Positions 25,541 to 33,588 of a stretch of 53,785 nt of DNA are shown here, in pieces; the stretch's first letter is position 1; each line of letters begins with the position of its first letter. This stretch comes from Clostridia bacterium (GTDB lineage Bacteria; Bacillota; Clostridia; TANB77; CAG-508), in the NCBI GenBank assembly GCA_017477355.1, contig JAFUWA010000008.1, positions 1-53,785 on the forward strand, given 5' to 3'. The notes beneath the pieces are model-generated. The model was given only the letters and a program-made list of their open reading frames with translations, had not been told where the DNA came from and made no database searches. The position numbers and the translations under genes are program-made.

Positions 25541-26044
25541 ATGGAACTTGTAGAAAGATTTGATAAGAAAAGACTACCTTTAAATAAGAGCGTTGAAAGG
25601 TATACGCCAACCCCAGGAGAATATGAGCAAGTAACGCATCTTTGGATTATGAATGATAAAGGTGAGTTTTTAATGCAAAAGAGAAGTATGCAAAAGAGAA
25701 TTTTCCCTGGCAAGTGGTCAGTTACTGGTGGAGCAGTTGATTTAGGCGAGAGACCAATTGATGGAATGTATCGAGAATGTAAAGAGGAAATTGGTGTTGA
25801 ATTAGATCCTGATAAAGTAGAGCTAATGATGAGTGTTAAAAGAAGACACGTATTTGTAGATGTTTACCTTGATAGAGAGAATTTTGATATTAATGACCTA
25901 AAAATTCAGCAAGAAGAAGTAGATAAAGTTGCATGGCTTGACAGAAATAAAATAAAAGAGATGATTGAAAATGAGGAAACGGCAAATAGCATTACAAAAT
26001 ACTTTCCATTATTATGTGACTTAATAGATGAAGAGAATTCATAA
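25541..26044 (+). CDS. Nudix hydrolase
   Basis: 167 aa with a complete Nudix box: GGAVDLGERPIDGMYRECKE then EIGV (Gx5Ex7REUxEExGU). The region before it (VTHLWIMNDKGEFLMQKRS) resembles isopentenyl-diphosphate isomerase/YfcD-type Nudix proteins, but the substrate cannot be told from sequence. Cytoplasmic. It has its own promoter and AGGAGGT site and is followed by a hairpin before the tRNA operon. Confidence 0.9.
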   Translation: MELVERFDKKRLPLNKSVERYTPTPGEYEQVTHLWIMNDKGEFLMQKRSMQKRIFPGKWSVTGGAVDLGERPIDGMYRECKEEIGVELDPDKVELMMSVKRRHVFVDVYLDRENFDINDLKIQQEEVDKVAWLDRNKIKEMIENEETANSITKYFPLLCDLIDEENS

Positions 26045-26047
26045 ATG

Positions 26048-26072
26048 TTGTGGCACAGTTATTGTGCCACAA
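26048..26072 (+). terminator. Hairpin after the Nudix gene
   Basis: Perfect 10-bp stem TTGTGGCACA / TGTGCCACAA with a 5-nt loop. It is followed by A-rich rather than T-rich DNA, so its termination strength on the plus strand is uncertain. Confidence 0.5.
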
Positions 26073-26098
26073 AAAATTAAAAAAATTTTAAAAAAGTA

Positions 26099-26127
26099 TT
26101 GACTTTTCCTAAAAAAAATAGTATTAT
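26099..26127 (+). promoter_or_regulatory. Promoter of the tRNA operon
   Basis: TTGACT (26099-26104), 17-nt spacer, TATTAT (26122-26127), 40 nt before tRNA-Lys. Confidence 0.75.
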
Positions 26128-26167
26128 AGAGAAGCGTTGAGGTTTTGAGACCGAAAACGTAGGTGAC

Positions 26168-26243
26168 GGGCTATTAGCTCAGGTGGTAGAGCACTTGACT
26201 TTTAATCAAGTTGTCCCGCGTTCGAGTCGCGGATAGCTCACCA
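26168..26243 (+). tRNA. tRNA-Lys(UUU)
   Basis: Full cloverleaf: acceptor GGGCTAT/ATAGCTC (one G-U), D arm GCTC...GAGC, anticodon arm CTTGA-CTTTTAA-TCAAG with anticodon TTT, T arm GCG-TTCGAGT-CGC, encoded CCA. First gene of a three-tRNA operon. Confidence 0.95.
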
Positions 26244-26288
26244 AGAACTCTTATCCAAAAGTAATTCTGAATAAGAGTTTTTATATAT

Positions 26289-26363
26289 GGCCCCTTGGTC
26301 AAGCGGTTAAGACATCGCCCTTTCACGGCGGAGACATGGGTTCGATTCCCGTAGGGGTCACCA
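26289..26363 (+). tRNA. tRNA-Glu(UUC)
   Basis: Acceptor GGCCCCT/AGGGGTC, anticodon arm CGCC-CTTTCAC-GGCG with anticodon TTC, T arm GGG-TTCGATT-CCC, encoded CCA. Lies 45 nt after tRNA-Lys. Confidence 0.95.
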
Positions 26364-26374
26364 CAATTTCATAT

Positions 26375-26663
26375 GCCACTTTAGCTCAGCTGGTAGAGCA
26401 ACTGACTTGTAAAATGATATTTTCAAATCAAATTGCACCTTTATAGAGAAATCTATAAAGTGGACACCGCTAATTCGGGGAAAGCTTAACTGCCAATCCC
26501 GAGCTAGGAAGAGAGATCTTCCGAGTGTAGAGACTTTATACGGTGCACCTAAGTCGAAAGATATGGTGAAGAGTAAGCCCAGACTACAAACGTGAAAACG
26601 GTAGTGAAAACTATAGTAGTATGAATCAGTAGGTCGTCCGTTCGAATCGGACAAGTGGCTCCA
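26375..26663 (+). tRNA. tRNA-Thr(UGU), interrupted by a group I intron
   Basis: The 5' exon (26375-26410) carries acceptor GCCACTT, the D arm and the anticodon stem up to CTTGT; the 3' exon (26624-26663) supplies AATCAGT, variable region, T arm GTCCG-TTCGAAT-CGGAC, acceptor AAGTGGC, T and CCA. Joined, they form a perfect 76-nt cloverleaf with anticodon arm ACTGA-CTTGTAA-TCAGT and anticodon TGT. The interruption lies between positions 36 and 37, immediately after the anticodon. Confidence 0.92.
26411..26623 (+). ncRNA. Self-splicing group I intron (213 nt, no ORF) in tRNA-Thr
   Basis: It has U at the 5' splice site and G as the last intron base, as group I introns require. Core elements in order: P (AATTCGGGGAAAGC, 26472-26485), Q (CCAATCCCGAGCT, 26493-26505), R (GTGTAGAGACTTTA, 26525-26538) and an S-like AAGAGTAAGCCCAG (26569-26582). 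P2 is a perfect 8-bp stem (26439-26446/26453-26460); P3 pairs CACCG with CGGTG (26541-26545); P6 is GGAAGA/TCTTCC; P8 is closed by CACC/GGTG. The order and sequence closely follow the small tRNA-Ile intron of Azoarcus (subgroup IC3). P1 can form from the anticodon UGU with GCA (26435-26437), a 3-bp helix with the expected U-G wobble. P7 contains one A-C mismatch, so its activity is inferred. Confidence 0.88.
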
Positions 26664-26665
26664 AC

Positions 26666-26714
26666 AAAAAGGTTGTAAATCTTGAAAAAGTTCTTGATTT
26701 ATGGCTTTTTATTT
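26666..26714 (+). terminator. Probable terminator of the tRNA operon
   Basis: An imperfect stem AAAAAGG...AAATC with GATTT...CTTTTT, ending in a T-rich stretch, directly after the tRNA-Thr CCA and before the ISL3 left end. Confidence 0.45.
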
Positions 26715-26715
26715 T

Positions 26716-28185
26716 GGCTCTTTGTCAATAGTTGGGGTGTAGATTCGAAAAATGGTTTACATCTCAATGTTTTTTTGACTTTTTATTATTTCACTAAAAA
26801 ATCTTAAATTTTTGCATTTTTAAAGCATCATTAATAAACCTAACTTAATTAGGATTTTTGACATATTTGCTTTTCTATATCTAATTCATAAGCAAAATTC
26901 TTGCTTTGAAGTTTTGAAAGTTCCTAAAGCCAAAAGCAACTCTTTTAAGTACTTTAATCTTGTTATTATATCCTTCCATAACACCATTTGAATAAGGTAC
27001 AAGTAAAGAATTTCTGATTTCTTGAATCCAATTACTATATGTCTTTGCACATTCTTTTAATGCTTCATAATTAGCATCTAAATTATCTTTTATCCATTTG
27101 TTTAATTTATCGATAGCTTTATATTTGTCATTAGAGTGTATAATATCTAATAGTTCTTCTTTTTCATTGTAAACACGTCTAAGTTCTTCAGAATAATTAA
27201 TAAGTATGTAATTTAATTCTTCACGTTGTTCTCTATTTAAATTGATGTATCTTGAAAGAAGAAGCTTTCTAGAATGTTTAAAGTATATTCGCTCTTTAGG
27301 TGTTAATTTGCTTTGAACTTGTTTTCTAACAGTATCAACAGCTTGAACAATATATCTAGCATAATGAAATCTATCAGCTACAATTTTGGCATTAGGAAAA
27401 AAGTTCTTTGCTAAATCTTTATAAGGTTGCCATAAATCCATAATAACATACTTTACTTTATTTCTTTCTGCTAGAGTAAATTTATTAAAATAAGAAAAAA
27501 GATAATGCTTATGGCGACATTCAACAATATCAATAGGTTTACCAATTTTACCATCAATTAAAGAAACTTGATATTTAAAATTTCCTGAGTTTGCTCTAAA
27601 TTCATCAATACATAAAACTTCTGGTAAATATGAAGCAGAAGTAGAAAGATAAGGCAAAAGAGAAGCAACAGTAGGAGAAGAAACATTAGAAATTTTAGCA
27701 ACATCTTTCATAGAATGTTTATCTTTTAGCAGTTCAATAATAAAATAAGATAAACGATTAGTTTTACGAGCTCTTTTAGGGAGAAAAGAATTTTTTTCAT
27801 AAAACCTTTTATTACAATTAAGGCAAACATATCTACGTTTTCTATAATAAAGAAATACTTTTTTATTATAATAAAAAGGGATATCTTTGATAAGTTGGAA
27901 ACGATAGTCGTGAACTCTTGAAGTTTTAGAATGGCAAGAAGGGTATGTTTGTTCTCTAATAGGTAATTCAATATGAATACGAATACGATTTTTCCTATTT
28001 CTAAATTTTGTAACGATAACCCCTTTTAAATCTAAAAGATTTGTGATAAAATGATTTTGCATTTATTTAGTCCTCCTTTGTTAAGGTTTGAGCAAAATAA
28101 TTTTATCAAAGAAACTAAATAAATGCCACTTTTTTATATAAAAATAGTTGGAGTGTTTTTGCACCCCAACTAAAATTATAGAACC
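26716..28185 (-). mobile_element. ISL3-family insertion sequence
   Basis: About 1.47 kb. The imperfect terminal inverted repeats share GGYTCTNT at the tip and TAGTTGGGGTG inside (left end 26716-26740, right end 28163-28185 on the opposite strand). It contains one intact ISL3 transposase gene. I could not see a clear 8-bp target duplication. It lies between the tRNA operon and a 5'-truncated HNH gene, so it probably removed or displaced the front of that gene. Confidence 0.8.
26881..28062 (-). CDS. ISL3-family transposase
   Basis: 393 aa, intact. The N-terminal zinc-finger region has one eroded pair (YPSCHSKTSRVHDYR) and one complete pair (YVCLNCNKRFYEKN), followed by a helix-turn-helix and a DDE catalytic domain starting VLCIDEFRANSG, with DLWQPYKDLAKNFFPNAKIV and the late SNGVMEGYNNKIKVLKR motif that is diagnostic for ISL3. 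Codon use and base composition match the host. Start ATG at 28062 with AGGAGG nearby. Confidence 0.95.
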   Translation of the reverse strand: MQNHFITNLLDLKGVIVTKFRNRKNRIRIHIELPIREQTYPSCHSKTSRVHDYRFQLIKDIPFYYNKKVFLYYRKRRYVCLNCNKRFYEKNSFLPKRARKTNRLSYFIIELLKDKHSMKDVAKISNVSSPTVASLLPYLSTSASYLPEVLCIDEFRANSGNFKYQVSLIDGKIGKPIDIVECRHKHYLFSYFNKFTLAERNKVKYVIMDLWQPYKDLAKNFFPNAKIVADRFHYARYIVQAVDTVRKQVQSKLTPKERIYFKHSRKLLLSRYINLNREQREELNYILINYSEELRRVYNEKEELLDIIHSNDKYKAIDKLNKWIKDNLDANYEALKECAKTYSNWIQEIRNSLLVPYSNGVMEGYNNKIKVLKRVAFGFRNFQNFKARILLMN

Positions 28186-28548
28186 ATAATTTCTAATCGA
28201 AATAAATTCTGTTCTATCCAATACCAAAAAGAGTACGAATATAAAAATTATATTCGTAAATGGAAAAATGGAGAAGTAAATGGGCTAAGAGGTAAATATC
28301 AGTTATCTATGTATATAAGAACATATATGCTGAAAAAATATAATAATAAATGTACTAAGTGTGGATGGAGTGAAGTAAATCCATATACTAATAATATACC
28401 ATTGGAAATAGAACATATTGATGGAAATTTTTTAAATAATAAGGAAGAAAATTTAATAGTATTATGCCCAAACTGTCATTCATTGACAAGTACATATAAA
28501 GGAGCAAATTTAAATCATGGAAGAAAAGAAAGAAGTAAATACAGATAG
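28186..28548 (+). pseudogene. HNH endonuclease gene, 5' end lost at the ISL3 insertion
   Basis: From the IS junction an open frame without a start runs NRNKFCSIQYQKEYEYKNYI, then IRKWKNGE, then the HNH core: CTKCGWSEVNPYTNN, IEHIDGNFLNNKEENLIVLC and PNCHSLTSTYK. The first in-frame ATG is at 28309 and would give only the last 79 residues. Intact relatives start earlier with a Cys-based zinc finger; here its second Cys position is Tyr (CSIQY). No N-terminal part is visible on the other side of the IS, so the gene is truncated and probably inactive. Its tail overlaps the start of the fabG-like gene. Confidence 0.75.
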
Positions 28549-29260
28549 AGTAGCAATCGTAACCGGTGGAACTCGTGGAATAGGTAGAGCAATTGTTTAT
28601 GAATTAGTAAGTAAAGGAATTAAAGTAGTAATTAATTATAGAAAGTCGGATAATATCGCAAACCAAATGCAAGAAGAATTTGGCGATATGGTAAGAGTGT
28701 ATCGAGCAGATATTTCTAAAAGAGATGAAGTAAAAGGGTTAATTGCTTATACTTTACAAGAATTTGGAAATATTGATATCTTAGTAAATAATGCTGGAAT
28801 TTCACAGACAAAGTTATTTACGGATATTTCTGATACGGATTGGGATACAATGATTCAAACTAACTTAACTGCTAATTTCTATACAATTCAAGAAGTTTTA
28901 CCAACGATGCTTCATAATAAAAATGGAGATATTATTAATATTTCTTCTATTTGGGGAGTAACAGGAGGATCTTGCGAAGTACATTATTCAGCTGCAAAAG
29001 CAGGCCTTAACGGATTAACAAAGGCATTAGCCAAAGAATTAGGACCATCTAATATTAGAGTAAATGCAATTGCACCAGGAATTATTGAAACAGATATGAC
29101 AAATGATTATTCAGAAGAAGAATTAGCCAATATTAGAAGCCAAATTCCTTTAGAAAAAATAGGAAATGCCAAAAATATAGCAAAATGCGTTGGATGGATA
29201 GTGGATGATAATTATACAACAGGTCAAATTATTGAAATAAATGGTGGATGGAATATATAA
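28517..29260 (+). CDS. fabG: 3-oxoacyl-[acyl-carrier-protein] reductase, FabG-like SDR
   Basis: Short-chain dehydrogenase/reductase, 247 aa. NADPH site TGGTRGIGRAI, NNAG motif (DILVNNAGIS), catalytic Ser in NISSIWG, and the YXXXK pair in VHYSAAKAGL; it ends GQIIEINGGWNI as FabG proteins do. Expected to reduce 3-ketoacyl-ACP in fatty-acid synthesis, but with no fab genes around it another ketone substrate is possible. The start overlaps the truncated HNH frame by 32 nt; the GGAG site is 12 nt away, so expression may be weak or from an unseen promoter. Confidence 0.85.
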   Translation: MEEKKEVNTDRVAIVTGGTRGIGRAIVYELVSKGIKVVINYRKSDNIANQMQEEFGDMVRVYRADISKRDEVKGLIAYTLQEFGNIDILVNNAGISQTKLFTDISDTDWDTMIQTNLTANFYTIQEVLPTMLHNKNGDIINISSIWGVTGGSCEVHYSAAKAGLNGLTKALAKELGPSNIRVNAIAPGIIETDMTNDYSEEELANIRSQIPLEKIGNAKNIAKCVGWIVDDNYTTGQIIEINGGWNI

Positions 29261-29263
29261 TAA

Positions 29264-29292
29264 AAAACTCAGATATTTAATATCTGAGTTTT
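29264..29292. terminator. Bidirectional intrinsic terminator
   Basis: 13-bp stem built on ACTCAGATAT / ATATCTGAGT with flanking AAA/TTT and a 3-nt loop, between convergent genes; it touches the stop codon of the minus-strand gene. Confidence 0.88.
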
Positions 29293-29743
29293 ATCCTTTT
29301 TCTTCATTTACTTTTCTCTTGTAATTACCGGTAATAAATCTAATAATTCTATAAACTCTTACTTTAAATTTCTTTTTCCAAAGATAAAATCTAGAGAGAA
29401 ATTGGGTAGAAACCCAATTATCATCTAAGGAAACTAGGCTTAATTCTGCTTCTTCTATTGGAAAATTATAATTCATAGAATCATTATTATCCCATTCGTT
29501 CTTTTCATTGAAGAAGCATATATTGAAACTTTTTTCATTATTTAATTCTATTTCAGCTTGATAACCAAGCTCAGATTTTTCCATTTTAATATCTTTCGCA
29601 TTATCCCAATCATTGTTAAAACAGAAATGTAAGAAAACATCTTTAGACTTGTTTTCAAAGAATTTTCCAGCATAAGTAATTTTAACAGTAATATAAGGAG
29701 TCAGTTTATCAGTATTAAAAAAGATATTTTTAAAGAGTTCCAT
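29291..29743 (-). CDS. Small protein with a starch-binding-like (CBM25-type) domain
   Basis: 150 aa, no signal peptide. Residues 15-95 show the CBM25/53 pattern: ITVKITYAGKF, VFLHFCFNNDWDNAKDIKM, then YQAEIELNNEKSFNICFFNE and WDNNDSMNYNFPI, the conserved aromatic and NN positions. The C-terminal 50 residues are basic (YLWKKKFKVRVYRIIRF). Domains like this bind alpha-glucans; as a stand-alone cytoplasmic protein it could bind glycogen granules. Probably co-transcribed with the repressor gene that ends 23 nt upstream of it. Confidence 0.65.
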   Translation of the reverse strand: MELFKNIFFNTDKLTPYITVKITYAGKFFENKSKDVFLHFCFNNDWDNAKDIKMEKSELGYQAEIELNNEKSFNICFFNEKNEWDNNDSMNYNFPIEEAELSLVSLDDNWVSTQFLSRFYLWKKKFKVRVYRIIRFITGNYKRKVNEEKG

Positions 29744-29766
29744 ATTTATAAAAATAACCTCGCATT

Positions 29767-30348
29767 TTAATTTTGATCAACATATATTTTTCCTATAATT
29801 TCAAAGTGTTTTAAATCAGGAACTAATATATCTTCAATTTCTAAATCCTTGTTTTCTGCTCTTAGCACGATGCCACCTTTTCGATAAAGCAATTTTCTAA
29901 TTAAAAATTTTCCATCTACATTAAATAATCCATAATCTTTATTTTCAAGAAGACCTGCAATTTCCACAAAAACATGAGTGTCTTTTAAGAATAAAGGTTC
30001 CATTGAATTATCAGGAACTTTATAAGCAAAAGATGCATTTGTATATTTTGATGGGCATTGTACAAAATCTTCTAGACCAGAAAAAACTGGAACTTTGTCA
30101 TATGGTACATATTTCAAATAATCATATTTTTCTTGGTCACTACTTAAAGTTTTATCATATGTGTGTAGTAGTTCTTCAAATGGAATATTAAGAGCTTCGC
30201 AGATAGAGTAAAGAGCTTTATGACTAGGATTTCTTTCACCTTTTTCAATATGTGTTAAATGTCCAATATTTATACCAGTAATTTCTGCAAGTTCGGTCTT
30301 TGTAATACCTTTTTCTTTACGTATCTTTGCTATCATACTTCCAATCAT
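29767..30348 (-). CDS. XRE-family repressor with S24 (LexA/CI-like) C-terminal domain
   Basis: 193 aa. N-terminal helix-turn-helix (KTELAEITGINIGHLTHIEK) followed by an S24 peptidase-like domain with the serine in VPDNSMEPLF and the lysine in FLIRKLLYR, the dyad used for self-cleavage in LexA and CI. No prophage genes are nearby, so it is more likely a chromosomal stress regulator than a phage repressor. ATG at 30348 with GAGGT 8 nt upstream. Confidence 0.85.
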   Translation of the reverse strand: MIGSMIAKIRKEKGITKTELAEITGINIGHLTHIEKGERNPSHKALYSICEALNIPFEELLHTYDKTLSSDQEKYDYLKYVPYDKVPVFSGLEDFVQCPSKYTNASFAYKVPDNSMEPLFLKDTHVFVEIAGLLENKDYGLFNVDGKFLIRKLLYRKGGIVLRAENKDLEIEDILVPDLKHFEIIGKIYVDQN

Positions 30349-30449
30349 ATATTGCTACCTCTTTTAATAAATTTATTTTCCCTACAGTGATTATATATAT
30401 AATTCTTTGGATTGTCTAGAGAAATTTATACAAATTTTGTAATTTTTCA

Positions 30450-30478
30450 TTGCACAAAAAGTCTTGTTATGATAAGAT
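30450..30478 (+). promoter_or_regulatory. Candidate promoter of the VanW gene
   Basis: TTGCAC (30450-30455), 17-nt spacer, TAAGAT (30473-30478), 37 nt before the start codon. Confidence 0.5.
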
Positions 30479-30515
30479 AGGATAAGATAAAAAACGGAAG
30501 AAAGGATCTCTTGAA

Positions 30516-32564
30516 ATGGCAAGCAAAAAAAATAATTCTAATAAGCAAGAAACAAAAAGAACGGAAGAAAGCAAAGAACAAAAAGAAGAAGTAAAATCTG
30601 AAAATGTTGTCGAGAAAAACGGAGAAAAGGCTCAAGAAAACGAAACAGAGAAAAAAGATTTAAAGGCAGAGAAAGTAGTTTTTAAAAGCAATGAAAAACC
30701 GAAAGAAGAGAAAAAGGAAAAAGCTCCAAGAATTGAATCTAAGGCATTAACAAAAGCCGAGGAAGAAAAAATGGGAATCTTAGAAAAAAAAGAAAATGCA
30801 AAACGAAAAGTTGGTGCAGTTGCCATTATTTTAGTTTCAATATTAGCAGTTATTTTAATTCTATCAACTGGTTTTGCATTAATTTATTCAACTAAGAATA
30901 CAATGGCTAAGGGTGTTAGAATCAACAACATTGATCTTTCAGGATTGACTTATGATGAAGCAAAAGAGAAATTAGATGAAGCTTTTAAAACGGTTTTAGA
31001 TGTGGAAATAGAGCTTAATTATGAAGATTATGGATATAGAGTAGAATCTGATGATGTAGAACTTTCTTATAATTTCCAAAAAGAATTAGATGAAGCTTAT
31101 AGTATAGGACGAAAAGGAAATATTATAGAATGTAATTATCAATTAATTGCAACAGCATTTAAAGGAAAAGATTTTACAATTAATTACCAATACAATGATG
31201 AAGATATTAATACAATTGTTGAAGAAATAGCTACAAGTGTTCCTGGATTAGTAACGCAATATTCTTATTATATTGAAGACGATAATTTAATTATTAATCC
31301 TGGTACAGATGGGGTTCAAGTTCAAAAAGATAATTTAAAACAAATCATTACGAACTTTTTAAATAATAGAAACCCATTAGAAATTGTAAAGAATTTCCAA
31401 AATGAAAAAGCAACAATTCCTTGTCAAAATGTTAAAGCAGATCCAATTGATATAGATAAAATTTATAGTGAGGTTCATACAGAACCTGAAAATGCATATT
31501 TTATCGCAGCAACAGAGACAGAAAAAGCAAAAATATTTACTGATGTAGATGGAATTGATTTTGCAATTTCAATAGAAGAAGCAAAAGAAAAATTAAACGA
31601 AGAGTCAGAGGAATATGTAATTCCTTTAAGTAGACAAAAAGCAGAAATTACAATTAACGATATTGGATTAGAAGCTTTCCCAAATAAATTACAAGAATTT
31701 AGTACAAGATATGATGCTAGTAATTGGGGAAGAAGTGAGAACTTAAAAATTGCTACAGAAAAGATAGATGGAACCGTTCTAATGCCTGGACAACAATTTT
31801 CTTTTAACGGAGTTGTAGGAGAAAGAACAGTTCAAGCAGGATATAAAAATGCTGCGATATTTGAAGGAGATCAAGTTGTAGATGGATTAGCTGGCGGTAT
31901 TTGCCAAGTATCTTCAACATTGTATAATGCAGCTCTTTTAGCAAATTTACAAATTGACGAAAGATATAATCATTCTTTTAAAACAAGTTATTTAGCTTTT
32001 GGTAGAGATGCAACAGTTGTTTATGGAATTAAAGACTTGAAATTTACTAATACAAGAAGTTATCCAATAAAAATAGATGGATATGCAGAAAATGGAATTG
32101 TTAATTTCGCAATTTATGGAATAGAAGAAGATGAGGAATATACTATTAATATTATTCCGGTTGTAAATTCTTCAATTCCTTATGATACACAAACAAAAGT
32201 AAACAATAGCCTAGCTCCAGGTAGTGTACGTGTTCTACAAGCTGGAGGAGCAGGAGCAAGAGTAACAACATATAAAGAAATGGTACTAAATGGTGCAGTT
32301 ATTTCTAAAGAAGTTATTACAAATGACTTTTATAAAGCAATGCCAAGAATTGTAGAAACGGGACCTGAAGCTGCTGCAGTTCCAAATCCAGAACCAACGC
32401 CAGAACCAATGCCAGAACCAGAGCCAGTGGTTGAAGCACCTAGTGAGCCAACACCAGAGCCTGCTCCGGTACCAACACCAGAACCAGAGCCAGCTCCAGA
32501 ACCTACACCGGAACCAGCTCCAGTATCAGAAACAGAGACACCTAGTGAGACACCAGCAGAATAA
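30516..32564 (+). CDS. VanW-family cell-wall protein with peptidoglycan-binding domain
   Basis: 682 aa. A Lys/Glu-rich cytoplasmic head (residues 1-95), one membrane helix (about 99-122), a putative peptidoglycan-binding YoaR-type domain (GVRINNIDLSGLTYDEAKEK then paired repeats), and a VanW domain with VLMPGQQFSFNGVVGERT, GGICQVSSTLYNAALLANL and ERYNHSFKTSYLAFGRDATV. The C-terminus is a Pro/Glu-rich tail of about 55 residues made of PEPTPEPM-like units, likely a cell-wall spacer. Function in wall maintenance is inferred. It has its own promoter and terminator. Confidence 0.88.
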   Translation: MASKKNNSNKQETKRTEESKEQKEEVKSENVVEKNGEKAQENETEKKDLKAEKVVFKSNEKPKEEKKEKAPRIESKALTKAEEEKMGILEKKENAKRKVGAVAIILVSILAVILILSTGFALIYSTKNTMAKGVRINNIDLSGLTYDEAKEKLDEAFKTVLDVEIELNYEDYGYRVESDDVELSYNFQKELDEAYSIGRKGNIIECNYQLIATAFKGKDFTINYQYNDEDINTIVEEIATSVPGLVTQYSYYIEDDNLIINPGTDGVQVQKDNLKQIITNFLNNRNPLEIVKNFQNEKATIPCQNVKADPIDIDKIYSEVHTEPENAYFIAATETEKAKIFTDVDGIDFAISIEEAKEKLNEESEEYVIPLSRQKAEITINDIGLEAFPNKLQEFSTRYDASNWGRSENLKIATEKIDGTVLMPGQQFSFNGVVGERTVQAGYKNAAIFEGDQVVDGLAGGICQVSSTLYNAALLANLQIDERYNHSFKTSYLAFGRDATVVYGIKDLKFTNTRSYPIKIDGYAENGIVNFAIYGIEEDEEYTINIIPVVNSSIPYDTQTKVNNSLAPGSVRVLQAGGAGARVTTYKEMVLNGAVISKEVITNDFYKAMPRIVETGPEAAAVPNPEPTPEPMPEPEPVVEAPSEPTPEPAPVPTPEPEPAPEPTPEPAPVSETETPSETPAE

Positions 32565-32576
32565 ATATGAAAAAAT

Positions 32577-32606
32577 AAAACAAGCATTGAAAAATGCTTG
32601 TTTTTG
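32577..32606 (+). terminator. Terminator of the VanW gene, overlapping the next promoter
   Basis: 11-bp stem AAAACAAGCAT / ATGCTTGTTTT with a 6-nt loop and T-run. The same DNA offers TTGAAA (32587-32592), 17 nt, TATTAT (32610-32615), a candidate promoter for the ABC operon that starts at 32650. Confidence 0.8.
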
Positions 32607-32649
32607 TGTTATTATGGTATACGAAATATGTAAATTGGAGGAAATTATT

Positions 32650-33588
32650 TTGGAAAACGTTATTGAAGTGAGAAATTTAGTCAAGAAATATAAAGAGATA
32701 ATAGCAGTTGATAATTTATCTTTTAGTGTAAGAGAAGGAGAAATTTTAGGACTTCTTGGACCAAATGGTAGTGGAAAATCAACAACAATAAACTGTATTT
32801 TATCACTTTTAAAATTTCAAGGTGGAAATATTAAAATTTTTGGTAAAGAAATGACTCCAAATAGTTATGAATTAAAATCCAAAATAGGTGTTGTATTTCA
32901 AGATGTATCTATATTTGACGAGTTAACAGTTTATGAAAATATTGATTATTTTTGTGGACTTTATGTCAAAAATAAAGAAACAAGGAAAAAATATATTGAA
33001 GATGCCCTCAAATTAGTAGGACTAGAAGATTTCCAAAAATTCTATCCTAAGAAGTTATCTGGTGGTCTATTAAGAAGATTAAATATTGCATGTGGAATAG
33101 CACATAAACCAAAATTAATTTTCTTAGATGAACCAACAGTAGCAGTTGATCCACAAAGTAGAAATAATATATTAGATGGTATTAAACAATTACGAGATAT
33201 GGGAGCAACTGTTGTTTATACAACACATTATATGGAAGAAGTTGAAATCCTTTGTGATAGAGTTATTATCTTGGATAAAGGGAAGATTATTGCAGAAGGA
33301 ACAACAGACGAGTTAAAGCAAAGAGCTAGCATTGAAGAAAAGGTTACGGTTGAAGTAAATAATTTGGATGTTAGAGAATTACCAAAAATAAAAGATTTAA
33401 TGAATGTATTAGAAGTTTCTTATGAAGATAACTTATTATTAGTTACTTATAAAGATGGTAAAAATAATTTAGTAAATATGATTACATATTTGAAAAGTAA
33501 AGGAATTGATTATCAAAAAATTTATTCTGAAAGACCAACATTGAATGACGTATTCTTAGAATTAACAGGAAAGGAATTGCGTGATTGA
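32650..33588 (+). CDS. ABC-2 exporter ATP-binding protein
   Basis: 312 aa. Walker A GLLGPNGSGKSTT, Q-loop VVFQDVSIFDEL, an unusual ABC signature LSGGLLRRL (usually LSGGMKRR), Walker B KLIFLDEPTVAVDPQ, and H-loop YTTHYMEE; the C-terminal 80 residues form the accessory domain seen in DrrA/NatA-type ATPases. I chose the TTG at 32650, 8 nt after GGAGG (32637-32641), because it gives the normal start ENVIEVRNLVKKY. It drives the two permeases encoded next and overlaps the first by 8 nt. Confidence 0.92.
   Translation: MENVIEVRNLVKKYKEIIAVDNLSFSVREGEILGLLGPNGSGKSTTINCILSLLKFQGGNIKIFGKEMTPNSYELKSKIGVVFQDVSIFDELTVYENIDYFCGLYVKNKETRKKYIEDALKLVGLEDFQKFYPKKLSGGLLRRLNIACGIAHKPKLIFLDEPTVAVDPQSRNNILDGIKQLRDMGATVVYTTHYMEEVEILCDRVIILDKGKIIAEGTTDELKQRASIEEKVTVEVNNLDVRELPKIKDLMNVLEVSYEDNLLLVTYKDGKNNLVNMITYLKSKGIDYQKIYSERPTLNDVFLELTGKELRD

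Noticed and set aside
26358..26654. Minus-strand ORF over the tRNA-Thr locus
   Set aside because: It is the antisense of the tRNA exons and the group I intron, with no ribosome site or recognisable domain.
30003..30191. Plus-strand ORF within the S24 repressor region
   Set aside because: Antisense shadow of a well-supported XRE/S24 gene; no ribosome site.
32330..32587. Gly/Ser/Val-rich minus-strand ORF at the VanW gene end
   Set aside because: Shadow of the Pro/Glu-repeat tail of VanW on the opposite strand.
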